From Pseudopyrenochaeta lycopersici (Eukaryota; Ascomycota; Dothideomycetes; Pleosporales; Pseudopyrenochaetaceae): DNA of 64,000 nt. Of this stretch, positions 21,152 through 32,858 are shown piece after piece. Position 1 is the first letter of the stretch, and each line of letters opens with the position of its first letter. The stretch is from contig NHZP01000018.1 of NCBI GenBank assembly GCA_003313425.1, positions 868,001-932,000 on the forward strand, read 5' to 3'. Under the pieces are notes generated by a model. It worked only from the letters and a program-made list of their open reading frames with translations, ran no database searches and was not told where the DNA came from. The position numbers were made by a program, and so were the translations under genes.

Positions 21152-24100
21152 ATGCGCTGCACTTCGTGTCGGACGCTTGCCACGAATGCTGTGCGGTCGC
21201 GAGTGCCTTTTGCGAGCACATCACGACGAAGCCTCGCCACGATATCGTCGGCGAAGAATGGAGGAGTCGCTAAATCAAATAAGAAAACCAAGAGCCTGAA
21301 CAGTATGCGACACGACACGGAAGAATATAGGAACGCCTGTTGATTGTATACAGTACCCTCAGATGCCCGCTTCAACGAGATTGGCGTCCAGCAGCTCTCC
21401 AGCCATGTCCACGCCCAAGTCTTCCCCGGTATAAGCACTTCACCGCCACCCGAACTCGTTGCCCTGTCCCAGGACCATCTCACCCGCCATGATCTCCTCG
21501 GCAAGAACCAGGACTCGACCCCGCCCGTGGGCTTCGACCTCCCCGAACTCCAAGGTGCCACACTCGATGAACATTTCTACAAGCTGGGTATGGACGCAGC
21601 AGAACCCCATCTGAGCATGGCGAAAAAGCTGGCCTGGGCGAACCCCCCACCAAAGCCAAGGAAGTGGCTCAGGCAGAGTGGGTGGACAAAGTACAACAGT
21701 GATGGCACCACAGAGGCCGTAGATGCGCCAAACGAGACTATGTTGACCTTTGATACTGAAGTCATGTGGAAAGAGACGTCATTTGCGTGCATGGCATGTG
21801 CAGTCAGTCCAACAGCCTGGTATGCTTGGTTATCACCATGGTTGCTGGGCGAGTCCAAGTCAGACCGCCACTTGATTCCCCTTGGAGACACATCAATACC
21901 CCGCGTTATTGTTGGCCACAACATTGGGTATGACAGGGCGCGCATCACCGAGGAATACAGTATCCAACAGTCCAAAAATTACTTCATAGACACCATGTCG
22001 CTACACGTTGCATCAAATGGAATGTGCTCGCGACAACGGCCGTCGTGGATGAAACACAAGAAGAGTCGGGAGCTGAGAGACAAGATTGCCACTTCGGAAG
22101 AAAACGCAGAACTCTCGCAGCTGCTCAACTCGGGCGCCATACCAGACGAGGAAGAAGAGCTGTGGATCGGGAGAAGTGCCATCAACTCGCTGCGAGACGT
22201 GGCCAAGTTTCACTGCAACATCACCATTGACAAAGCACGACGCGAGTACTTTGGCGAATTGGACCGGGCTGGCATCTGCGAAAAGCTAGACGAGCTGTTG
22301 GATTACTGTGCCGCCGACGTCGAGATTACCCACCGCGTCTACCAAAAGGTCTTTCCGCTGTTCATAGAGACATGCCCGCACCCCGTCAGTTTTGCTGCGC
22401 TTCGATTTCTGGCCGCCGAGATCCTGCCCGTCAACGAGACCTGGGACGCATATCTCAACAACGCCGAGGCGACATATCATCAGCTCGGAGATGCCGTACG
22501 AGAACGGCTTGTCGCTCTCGCAGAAAAGGCACTGGAGGTCAAGGATCAACCCGAAGTGTACAACAACGACCCATGGCTAAGTCAACTCGACTGGTCAGGT
22601 CAAGAAATTAAGATGGTGAAAGGAAAGAAAAAGAATGACCCGCCCAGGCCAGCGGCGCGACAGAAGAAGCCCGGTATGCCCAAATGGTACAAGGACCTGT
22701 TTGCTAAGAACGATGCACCCATGAACCTGACTGTGCGAACACGAATAACCCCAATCTTGCTGAAGTTGGCCTGGGACGGACACCCCTTGGTTTGGTCGGA
22801 CAAACACGGGTGGACATATCAAGTTCCAGTGGAAGAGGCGTTTGCGTACAATGAGAAGGGCATTAAGGACTTGGACTTGTCAGAAGAAGAAAACCTGAAG
22901 TTGCGCGATGATGCAGATAACCGATACTTCAAGATTCCGCACAAAGACGGTCCACTTGCACGATGCGCAAATCCGCTTGCAAAGGGCTATCTACAGTACT
23001 TTGAGAAAGGGAAGCTAACATCAGACTATACCTACGCCAAGGAAGCCTTGGAGATGAATGCGTCTTGTTCATACTGGATCAGTGCAAGGGACAGGATCAA
23101 GTCGCAGATGGTGGTATACAACAACGAGATTCCGAACGCACCGAAGCTCTCATCAGCGTCAGGTAAAGGGCGAGGGAAGAAGGTTGGTTTCATTTTACCC
23201 CAGATTATACCAATGGGCACCATCACTCGACGATCAGTCGAAAACACCTGGCTTACGGCCAGCAACGCGAAGAAGAATCGTGTTGGATCTGAACTCAAAT
23301 CAATGGTTCGCGCACCGCAAGGGTACTGTTTTGTGGGAGCAGACGTTGATTCAGAAGAGCTGTGGATCGCCAGCTTAATTGGAGATGCAACTTTCAAGCT
23401 GCACGGTGGCAATGCCGTCGGCTTTATGACGCTGGAGGGTACAAAGGCAGCCGGAACAGACTTGCATTCGCGAACCGCGAGCATTCTGGGCATCTCAAGA
23501 AACGACGCCAAAGTCTTCAACTACGGCCGCATCTATGGCGCAGGACTCAAGTTCGCATCGACGCTACTGCGGCAGTTCAACCCTTTCCTGACAGACTCGC
23601 AAACCTCCAAGACCGCGAATGACCTGTATCAAAATACCAAAGGCAAAAAGACGACACGGAAGCAACTCCACGAGCGGCCATTCTGGAGAGGGGGTACGGA
23701 GTCCTTCGTCTTCAACAGGCTGGAGGACTTTGCTGAGCAGGAACGTCCCAGAACACCAGTGTTGGGAGCTGCCATTACCGAAGCCCTCCAGCGTCGCTAT
23801 CTCACTAGAGGCGGCTTCATGACGTCGCGTATCAACTGGGCTATTCAGTCTTCTGGTGTGGACTACCTCCATCTCCTCACTGTAGCCATGGACTACTTGA
23901 TCCGTCGCTTCAACCTCGATGCACGTTTGGCCATCACTGTGCATGATGAGATTCGATACTTGGTCAAGGAAGAGGACAAGTACAGAGCGGCAATGGCGCT
24001 CCAAGTTGCCAATGTCTGGACTCGAGCCATGTTTTCACAGCAAATGGGCATCAACGAATTGCCGCAGTCCTGTGCGTACTTTTCGGCCGTGGACATCGAT

Positions 24101-24670
24101 CACGTTCTGCGGAAAGAAGTGGACATGGACTGCATAACACCGAGCAACAAAGAAGCAATCCCACACGGTGAGAGTCTAGACATCACCGGGCTGCTTGAAA
24201 AGGGCGATGTTGCACACCTTGATCCCGCCGTAGTTCCCATCGAGCCACCGACGCCAGAGCAATATGCCGTGTCATACACACCCCGTACACCCATCATGGC
24301 CACGCTCGACGGCGCTGACCCAACGTCCATCGCTTCTCTTGCTTACCTCAAAGCACAAATATCATCCGACGATAAGGAGCTGCGTGATATTTTGAAGCCT
24401 CTACGGGGTCCACGAGCGCCCTCTACACGTCGCTCCAAGGCATCATTGGCAATTGAAGAGGTTGAGAATGAAGAGGAAGAAATCTCGCAAAACATCTTGC
24501 ACTACCAGCAAATGGCACAACTCTTCCCAGTAGACCACCTATGGGGGGAGGTGTATAAGCATGCAGGGAATAATGGCACCAAGCCTAGAGCGGGGAGGGC
24601 AAGTACAGGCTTGTGGCACCACCATCATATCCACCCCAGGAGCACAGCACCGAGGACTGTGAGAGTGTAG
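21152..24670 (+). CDS. MIP1: mitochondrial DNA polymerase gamma catalytic subunit
   Basis: Exon 1 (21152-21302) encodes a Ser/Arg-rich mitochondrial presequence (MRCTSCRTLATNAV...). A 51-bp intron (GTATGC..ATACAG) leads to exon 2 (21354-24670), for 1155 aa in total. The family-A gamma signature FNEIGVQQLSSH follows the presequence. 3'-5' exonuclease motifs are visible: Exo I TFDTEV, Exo II VGHNIGYDRARI, Exo III YCAADVEITHRVYQKVF. Polymerase motifs: A GADVDSEELWIAS, B RNDAKVFNYGRIYGAGL, C VHDEIRYL. All catalytic acidic residues are present. The ~200-residue C-terminal extension is typical of fungal enzymes and poorly conserved. The enzyme replicates mtDNA in the matrix. No break was found. Confidence 0.95.
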
Positions 24671-25200
24671 CCTGGGATAATTTTGGCATAATTTTTAATC
24701 TCTTCTAGTAAATAATGTGTACGATATTGTAACGGCCTCTTAGATACGGTCTTGGATAGTAAGGGTTGGGTACGGCGCAGCGCACAGCATAGCATAGGAG
24801 AGCATTTACGCGGCGCAACTGAATAATACCCAATGCAAGATTTGGCATTTTTGGTGCTATGACGTGTCATATCATTTGATTTTTTCTGTTCACTCTGAAA
24901 GGGTGAGGACTTGGTGTCGTGATTACGGTACACAAAAGAGGGTGAAAGCTGATAATAAGAAAAAGCATGTAGGAAGTTGATATTAAAGCGGATGTGCTAA
25001 AACTTCAGATTCTATACACCCACTGCACGGTCTCGAGGAGTGTTAGACACAAATCATTCTAGCTGCTTGTAATGTTGAGGTGAGAGTTATTTGTGTGCTG
25101 TGGTTGGCTGCTGCCTGTTTGGTCCAACTCTAGTAGTTACTTGGAGATAAATAACAACTCCGCTCAACAACCACAACATATCCTGCACCTCAGTCTCAGC
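24671..25200. other. intergenic, MIP1 3' flank and Rpa12 promoter
   Basis: 530 bp between MIP1 and the Rpa12 ATG; no gene, no distinctive motif. Confidence 0.6.
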
Positions 25201-25663
25201 ATGCCTCTCGTCGGCACTCTTGTCTTCTGCGACGCTTGCGGCAACTTGTTGGACAGGGCGCCGCCGGGACAAAAAGTGATTCCATGTGGTGTCTGTGAAC
25301 AAGACAATCAAAGTACGACCCGACTAATCGTTGCACATTTTATATAACTGACGCGTATTCAGACACATGGCCCATCTCTATCCAAACGGCTTCCAAGCCG
25401 GGTGCGTTTGATTCTCTTCTCCAGCAGAAGCGGAGCGCGATTCAGGTTGTCGACGATAACGAGGTGGAGACGTGGGCGACAACGAATCAGACCTGTCCTG
25501 TGTGCAATCATCACGAGATGCACTTTCGAGACATGCAGTTGCGTGGCGCGGATGAAGGGTCTACGATCTTCTATCGCTGTCCGGCATGTAGCCACAAGTA
25601 TGTTGATTTATGTTTCTACGGAAATATCTGCTAATAGGGTTTAGGTTCAAAGCTGATAATTGA
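25201..25663 (+). CDS. RPA12: DNA-directed RNA polymerase I subunit Rpa12 (TFIIS-like)
   Basis: Three exons, 25201-25312, 25363-25597 and 25645-25663 (introns of 50 and 47 bp), encode 121 aa, close to the usual length. The N-terminal zinc ribbon uses C10-x2-C13 and C29-x2-C32 (LVFCDACGN, PCGVC). The C-terminal TFIIS-type ribbon has TCPVCNHHEMHF, then MQLRGADEGSTIFYRC with the acidic DE hairpin, then PACSHK. The last exon supplies only six codons (KFKADN with the split Lys). The subunit sits on RNA polymerase I, supports transcript cleavage and termination, and acts in the nucleolus. The acidic hairpin needed for cleavage is intact. Confidence 0.93.
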
Positions 25664-26319
25664 GGTGGACATGCAAGTGCTGAGATATAGAGGATGGACT
25701 GAATTTGTTCCATGCCTCTTCTGGTGCAAGCTTAGATCAGGGAACCGTCAAGCTGGAATAGTAGCTGCAGGGCAACACTAGCTGATTGACCCAGCTTGGA
25801 CTATATCGACTGCCAACAGGGTCCATTGGCTGACCGGCCGACCATTTGGTACATTGAATACAAAGTGATAGGGGCTAGGGACAGTTACACGAGTTTGGCA
25901 AGCTAATGAATCAACTTGTTCACGATGAACACGATGAGAATAAGGGTGTTGTTTCGCGCATGATTGCGCTGCAATTATGCAGAAATGCATTGACTGTTTC
26001 TCTAAACGCCGTATTCATGACCATAAACCCCTAGTGCCGGTGGCCGTAGCCATTATCCTGACTCACCTGAGTCCCATTCAACCAAGAAAGTGCCCATTGA
26101 TATGCCATTCCCCAACAAAGGGAAAAAGAAAAGAGGAAATAATCTATCCGGCAAGCCGTAAATGCATACACGAGTCGCTATGCCATGCCAACTGAACGAA
26201 GGGATGTTCTATGTCTATCCCACGCAATGCAGCGGTACTGTCGAAGAAACTGTGTCAAACAGACACACGGCGCCGAGGCGCTAAGAAGGCGCCAAAGATG
26301 CGGGTATCAAACTTTTTGC
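25664..26319. other. intergenic, convergent 3' flanks
   Basis: About 650 bp between Rpa12 and the convergent small mitochondrial-type gene; no feature recognised. Confidence 0.6.
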
Positions 26320-26651
26320 TTAAACAATGAGGAGCTTCTCCACGTTGGCGCCGGCGTTGCGCTCGCTCATGCGGTTCCACGCCGTGTAGGTGAGGACACC
26401 GCAGACGGCCCACATGACGGGGACAGCGGCTTCAGCAGCGTCTATTCAGCGCGTTAGCAATCATGTTTCGTTTGTAGTTTGGAAAGTAGAGGCGTCTACA
26501 TACTTGGTCGCTCGGCCTGGGCGGCCATCTCGATAACACGCGCGGCGTGGCTTGTGGAGCTCGAGGAGTTGTAGCGGAAAGCAGCAGGAGCAGCGCGCTT
26601 GCCGGCAAAGGCAGCGGTTATGGGGACACGGGTGGCGATACGGGCGAACAT
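26320..26651 (-). CDS. small mitochondrial inner-membrane-type protein, unidentified
   Basis: Two exons, 26504-26651 and 26320-26441, with an intron of 62 bp (GTATGT..GAATAG), encode 89 aa. The N-terminus (MFARIATRVPITAAF, GKRAAPAAFRYNSS) is Arg/Ala/Ser-rich without acids, as in mitochondrial presequences. After SHAARVIEMAAQAERPN comes one hydrophobic segment, AAVPVMWAVCGVLTYTAWNR, and a short polar tail ending EKLLIV. The layout (presequence, one transmembrane helix, short tail) resembles accessory subunits of respiratory complexes. I cannot assign it to a named subunit. Too short to be found by ORF length alone; the clean splice and amino-acid pattern support it. Confidence 0.7.
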
Positions 26652-27827
26652 TTTCAGTGTTGGTGTTGAGTGTTGTTGGTAATGAGTCGACGGGAGGTTT
26701 ATATGTTGTCTTCGGTAGTCTGACTGAGCGACAAGTGCTGAGTGATGCAGGCAAATCCTTTCGACACGTATGACAAACGACTGATATCTGGAAGCGATTG
26801 TACAGGCGAGATTTGCTGCAAGAACCGATTATCGATAGGAGACAGAGAAAGTCAAGTCGCGATGGGGAGTGAATATGCGGGGAAAGGGAGGACACGGACA
26901 CGATTGCGCTTTTTATAAAAGAAAGGTGGACCCACGTGGGTCAATCGCAAGGGAAAAAGGAAAAGGGAGAGAAATTTTCAGGGGCGGTGAGTGATCCGTG
27001 CAGGGATATTGATGCCGGCCTCGACTTGGCGATATGTACACAACGGGCTGGAAGGAAGGTCTGGCTGCCGAAATGTGGGGAAGTTGATATTGGGATTAGA
27101 TTGTGCGATATTTGGACGTCTACGGACCATCCTTTTGTCGCGTTCTGCTCAAGGAAACGTCCACGTTTCGCGCTTCAAGATTGTCGTGAGGCTCTTCGGC
27201 GTTGGACGGTCGGACATGCCGGGACCTGCATTGTTTTGAGCCGCAGAGTTCTGTCTGACGTGATCGGCGTCGCGGGCGGACCTCTCCGGCCTCTAGAACG
27301 CTCGACGAAAACTGCCTTCTTCTTCGCCACTCAACACGCATGGGACTTCTCGGAATCCCATATTTGGACTCGTGTCAGCTCAATTCGTGAGGTACTCGTA
27401 TGACAGATGTACTAGTCGAGTCAACCGATGATGAATGATGGATGACGCAACATGGTCACATTATTGTGTAGTGCTTTCCGACATTTACAGCTTGTCGCGC
27501 GACTTTGCGCCGTACTGCAGCTTCCTATCCTCACCCACTAATTGAGGCCAAAAAAAAAAGGCAATCTCAAATCGTGGATGCTCGCCAGCCTCAGATTGAC
27601 AACTGTCACACAATAAGCTTTACCCCATGGGGACTGCAGCGCAGCCGTTCTCAACAATCTGATCCCCACGGACACGCTGCCGACAACCGACCAACCAGCC
27701 GTTTCCTGTTGAATCCAAGCCACAGCCACATTTCCCTTTTCTAGTCAACAAGTAAATACAGTGGCATGGTTCTGAAACCAAATCTGGAAGGGCTACCATT
27801 GTAGCGACGCCTCTAATCTATCTAAAT
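26652..27827. other. intergenic, no gene recognised
   Basis: About 1.2 kb. An overlapping open frame at 26936-27403 (plus) shows no family and lies in the promoter side of the small mitochondrial gene; left uncalled. Confidence 0.55.
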
Positions 27828-30251
27828 CTAGTCCTGCCGCTTCTTTGGGCTCCTCTCCTCCCCCCTCTTCCTCTCTTGCGCCTTCATTCTTCGCCAGCCC
27901 TTGCCCTGTTGCTGAAACTGTTTCCCTGCACTCTTTCTACTGTCTGCACGGCCTCTAGGAGGTCTTTCCTGCTTTCTCGTCGCTTCAGCTTCCGTCTCAA
28001 TCGGCGTTTCTGTAGCCTCACTTCCTGCTTCCTCAGAAGTCGCCTTGCCTGTGTCGTCCGAAGCCTGTTTCTCTGCTTCCTTGGGTGCCTGTTCTTCTAC
28101 TGTTTCTCTGGAGATCCAAACCGCGCTACGCGACATGACCAAGTCCTCCAGTCTCTTGAATCTGGCACTCTCTTCAATCTCTGTCTTACCCTGCAATTCG
28201 GCAGCCCTCGTCCTAGCTTCCTCAATCGCCTTCTTCTCTCTCTTCTCCTTGATTTCCCAGGCGTCCTTTTGCGAGATCAGAAGCTCTTCCAGACGTCTAA
28301 ACTTGGCATCTTGCTCCTTCTTCTTGAACTGTTCTATCTGGCTTCTTTCCTTTTCTGCCTTTTTCATATCTTTGCCGAATCGCATCATCAGGTTTGCCAA
28401 TTTCTCCAGAAGCTGGCTCTCTAATGGCATTTGCGATAGTGGTTGCTGCTGAGTCTCGTTTTTTGAGGACTGGTCTTCTGGTTTTTGTGATATTTGTGAG
28501 ACTGGAATTATTTCCGATGTCCTCGGAGGCTCTGAGTCTACTTGTTTGTCTAACGGTTTGGATTTCTTTTCGGGTGAGTATGGAATCACCATATGCCCAC
28601 CTTTATCGACTTGCTTGTCCAATGGTTTGGATTGCTTCTCCGGTAAGTATGTAGTTACTGCAAGCCCTTTATCATCAACTTCCTCCCAATCTGAATCGTC
28701 CGTTTCTAGTGGTTCATCCATCTTCTCTAAACCGTCTGTTCCCAAGCCGCCTACCCTGACGGCCTTGCTATCGCTCTTCCTATCGATCGTTGTGATGTTC
28801 TTGAGGGATACCTCCCCAGGTTTAAGGTACGTCCATGCTCCCAACAAGTCTTCCACAGTATTGCGAACCGATAATTTATAGAGACGTCTCGGTGATGGCA
28901 CTGTGACTATTTGCATATGGGTTTCATGCTGGTCCTCAAGAACAAGTTGCTTGTCAACACGAACTGCAGCCGAAGATTGGTCCTGGGATGGTCCGACTTC
29001 CCCTGCGCTGTCCGCAGATGTCGCATGGTCTACTGTTATCGAAGTCTTTTTTACAATCTTCGGCTGAGGATCAAGCTCAGGTTGGAATACCAATTGATAC
29101 AGCCATGAAGCTGTTTCTTCCTGTGAGAAGCTGGGCTGTCCCCAGTAAGGATTGTGGCTTGGCGAAGTGGCAAATGGATTTTGCGTGTTATATATGGTAT
29201 TGTCATACTCCGCTACCCCGCTGTCAACATTCGGGGACAGCAGATTGTCCTTTATGTTGTTTTTACTGCCACTGCTATCCACAGATTCACTCGACGTCGC
29301 AGATGGGGAAATTACAGAAGACACCAGACTAGATCCTGTATGAGGAGGTAGCTTCACGTAGCTAGATGGTCCAGCTTCGTTAGTGGCCGCACTTGCAGCG
29401 TCAGTTGGCTTTGGAGACGGGGTTCGCACACGATTTGACGGACTAGGCGACCGGGGAGGAGCAGTTGTGGGCGGTGGAGCATAATGTGGGAACATATTCT
29501 CAGATAGGTAGGGAGGGGCACCCGGATACCCGTACGAAAGGTACTGAGGGCTCAAACTCATACCAGGAGCGCCTGATGGAGGAGGGGCACCTATAACAGG
29601 AGTACTTGGTGGAGGTGCCATACCCATAGCGGGGGTAATTTGTGGAGGAGGCATCCCTATATCCGGAGCATCTGTTGGTGGGGACCTGATCTTCAGTGAA
29701 ACGATGGCATCCCGGCTTTCTCTAACAGCACAAGCTACGAGCGTGCTGAGACGATCTCGCCTATAATCATCAGCCTACGACCTCATGGAATTCATAGAAA
29801 TAACTCCTCACTTTGCCGAATCTTCAGGCGACTTCTGCGTAATTGCCAACTGCACCGTCAACAACACCAGCGTCAATGCCGACTTCAACGCTTCAATCCG
29901 CTGCAAAAGCTCCATCACCTTTGCATAGTTCAACGCCCAGTTAATTCGCGCGCGTAACCCGCGGTTCTGCTTAACAATCTTGCGGACCTCCTTCTGCACG
30001 CCTTTCATGCGCTTGAGGATCGACTGCGTATTGCTGAGGACCTGGGGCTTGTAGACGCCTTTCCCCTTGTCGAGGACCTCGGCGAGGGAGTCGAGAATGC
30101 TGGAGAGCAGCGACATGTTGGAGGCTATGTCGCGGATGTAGATGGGCGCGTAGACGGCCCGGTCGCAGAGTGTGTAGACAGAGTTTGCGAGTTGGGCGCA
30201 GGCAATTGCTACGCCGCTCACGCCTGCGACTATCGATAGGGGGTCCGCCAT
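27828..30251 (-). CDS. fungal N-terminal death-fold-like domain protein with Pro-rich middle and charged coiled-coil tail
   Basis: Exon 1 (29812-30251) and exon 2 (27828-29760) join over a 51-bp intron (GTGAGG..TTATAG) to give 790 aa. Residues 1-150 begin MADPLSIVAGVSGVAIAC and contain SNMSLLSSILDSLAEVL. This is the helical N-terminal domain found at the front of many fungal NLR-like and signalling proteins (the fungal N-terminal domain of STAND proteins, Pfam PF17111-like). No NB-ARC, NACHT or repeat domain follows. Instead there is a Pro-rich stretch (MPPPQITPAM, APPPSTPVIG), a Ser/Thr-rich region, two near-copies of KSKPLDKQVDK/S, and a long Lys/Glu-rich coiled coil (AEKERSQIEQFKKKEQDAKF) ending in a basic tail. 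Function unknown; a scaffold or signalling adaptor is a guess. Confidence 0.75.
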
Positions 30252-30688
30252 TCTCTTGGAGAGAGTGAGGGCACAGATCCATGGTAATTGTGTTCATGAA
30301 CGAAGGGCGAGGTGAACGAGTATTTGACCAGGCTGAAGGCGGGGTGATAAGGCTGACGAACCTAGCCCGCTTTGCTTCTTTCGTATTGTGGTCTGCATGA
30401 ATGGTTAAAACCATGATTCCGGTGAAGCAAATATGTGAAGTCAACGCAAGGCATACAGATTGACTAAGCGTCTGTGGAGAAAAATGTATTACAATCAAAT
30501 ATGTCGTATGAAAGAAGTGAAAGACTCAGCTCGTCCAAAAGCGAGTGTCGTGTCCATCTATACATCATCAGCCTCTGAATATGAGACGACCCGGACCGGA
30601 AACCCTATGCAACATCCCAAAGTCAGTCTACCCAAGTGGGCGACTTTTTCGCTACAGAACCGCGTCTCATCATGAATGCCAACCACCA
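30252..30688. other. intergenic
   Basis: 437 bp between the 5' end of the death-fold-like gene and the 3' end of ceramide synthase, both leftward; nothing recognised. Confidence 0.6.
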
Positions 30689-32273
30689 TCACGACTTCCC
30701 AGCACTCTTCCGTTGCTTAACCCTTGAGCCAATCGTCCCCTGCTCCACCGCCTTCGTCACCTTGTCTGGTGTACTGGGCGCCTCTGCGAGCACCTTCTGC
30801 ACGCCATTAGCAACGCCGTTGACCTTCTCTTTCACGTCCTCTTTCAGCTCCTTCTCCCTCTCCTCGACCTCTTCATCAGTCGGCTCATACTCGCTGCGAT
30901 CATCATCCGCTGTGCTGAAGAGCACAAAGCGATATGCGATCCTGCAGATGAAGAACCACCAGAACAGATTGACCGCCTGCAGGGATGCCAAGAGGCCAAA
31001 GGTGATGTACTGGCTGATCCAGCACTTGTACTGCTGCGTAACCCAGTTGAGCTCAAAGGGACCGACGGTTTTGAAGGTGGTGAGAATGGAGTAGAGGATC
31101 TTGAGGTTGATGTAGTGGCGAAGGTAGCCCCAGACGCACATGAAGACGAAGAAGTAGGGGCCAACGATAGGAGAGTCGACATAGTTGAGGAGCTTGGAGG
31201 TCTGTGACGACGTTAGTAATACTCTAGTTTGGCCGTCAGAACTGCTTACCGCGAGGAAGAAATCCGAAATGTCGTGTGTAATGTAGACAGCAATACCAAT
31301 GTACGTGAAATGGAAGCGATAGCTCAGCCAGATCAAGCTGACCGTGATGATGTGGTGCGCAACCAACTCCTTGAAATCCTTCCTCGGCTTCTCGAGCATC
31401 AGAAGCAGCACAATGGCCTGCTGCGCCCAGTAGCTGGCTTGAAGCAGATAGTACGCCTTGAAGATGGCGTCGTGCGTCCTGTGTGGAAAGCCCTCGTACA
31501 TGCCTGTAGTATTGAAATACCACACGGGCGTGCGTGACATTACCCAGAGGCCAAATGGACCGTATAGGCCAAAGTACAGCGCTGTATAGGCTTGCTCCAT
31601 AAAGCGCGACTGCTTGGCCCTGCTCTTGATGCCGCAATAAATGGCGATGGGGCGAATAAGCCTCTGCATGCAGAACTCGCGCGTGAAGCTCAAGACAATA
31701 ATATAGAAGGCAACAAAGGCAAAGTCGCGTGCGCCCTTGCCATAGTGGGTGGGCGCATTGGGGTCTGCTCGCACAGACGCGGGAATGAGGGGATCGTTGC
31801 GCGCAAGTGGGTAGGACAGGAACAGGCAGGCTGCCAGCGGATTCGAGGGGTATGGGTAGACGAGGTATAGCGAAACGATTGTGAGGCCGAGGATGAGGGG
31901 GAGCAGCCAGGTATGCCGTATGCACACTCGTTTGAACTTGGAGAGGCCGCGGCGCACAGTTCGGCGCTTGGAGCGACGGGCTGGCTTTTCTGATTTCTAC
32001 GCCCAGTAAGCATGTGCTTTGCTAAGAAGCTTGAGCGGCTATGCAAGCTTCGCATTGAAGCTTATGAGCACCATACGAACATACCGATGCATCCGCAAAG
32101 GCGGGACTATTCAGCGGCGGTGTGCTCTTCCGGTTCGTCGCAAAAGCCGGCACATTCACGTCGCCAGGGACATCAGCGCCGAGTCCACTGGACTTTCTTC
32201 TCCGCCGCGCCGTCCCATTTTCGCCGTGATTTCTGGGAGCCGAGCCCTGGAGCGGAGGAAAAGGTTCCGTCAT
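30689..32273 (-). CDS. LAG1: ceramide synthase (Lag1/Lac1 family)
   Basis: Three exons, 32085-32273, 31250-31996 and 30689-31201, encode 482 aa. Intron 2 (31202-31249, 48 bp) is a multiple of three without stops, so an unspliced reading is deceptively open. A disordered N-terminus (MTEPFPPLQG, RRRRKSSGLG) precedes a basic patch (KPARRSKRRTVRRG) and about seven or eight hydrophobic segments of a TLC domain. The Lag motif is clear: DFKELVAHHIITVSLIWLS with the essential His-His pair, followed by FHFTYIGIAVYITHDISDFF with the conserved Asp residues. The C-terminus is acidic then Lys-rich. The enzyme N-acylates sphingoid bases with fatty acyl-CoA in the ER membrane. The symbol names the family; LAG1 and LAC1 cannot be told apart here. 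Confidence 0.92.
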
Positions 32274-32858
32274 GGCGGGAGCGTGTCGAAAAGCGCGCCA
32301 GCTACCGGAACGAAAAATGCAGTATTACAAGGTGTACAAGGGGCGGGCAGAGAAGGAGACGGCGTTCCCGTCGTGAGGTGGTGCTGAGGTGGGCTTTCAA
32401 AGAAACGCGGAGGGCACGGATGTTATATGATGCTCTCCTTTCCCGAGCTCGCCGCAAATTAGACAGCCAAGACGGCCGAAGAGTGGAGCGATTGGCGGGA
32501 CCCATCACCAGGGGGTTTAGGTCAGCACGAGGGCAATTGCTGACTTGGACCAAGCATCAGCTGGAAAATCGTGGTTTATAGTGCAGGATACTATGCTACA
32601 AACTTTTGTTGATGCTGAATATTCTGGAGGGGTACCTGTGTCGTTCATGGCGTCAAAGCAGAGAATGCAAATTATTTGGGCATTAGCCTCTTCATTTTCA
32701 TTGCTGCGCGTATTGCAGCAAAGTTCTCGATTACAGCTCTGTATGTATGCGTCTCAGCCGCGCGGGCGCGTCATTGTTGACGTGCCTCAGTCAACACAGC
32801 CTCTAGCCGTGACGTCCAACACGAATACGGTGATCAACCGGCAAACACCCCACAGGGC
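32274..32858. other. intergenic, ceramide synthase promoter side
   Basis: 585 bp between the ceramide synthase ATG and the stop of the UVRAG-like gene; open frames on the plus strand are antisense shadows. Confidence 0.6.

Noticed and set aside
27876..28654. Several plus-strand frames opposite 27828-29654
   Set aside because: Ser/Leu/Phe-rich antisense readings of the Lys/Glu-rich coiled coil; no family resemblance.
32302..32581. Open frames between ceramide synthase and the UVRAG-like gene
   Set aside because: Basic, low-complexity translations on opposing strands typical of chance frames in a promoter region.
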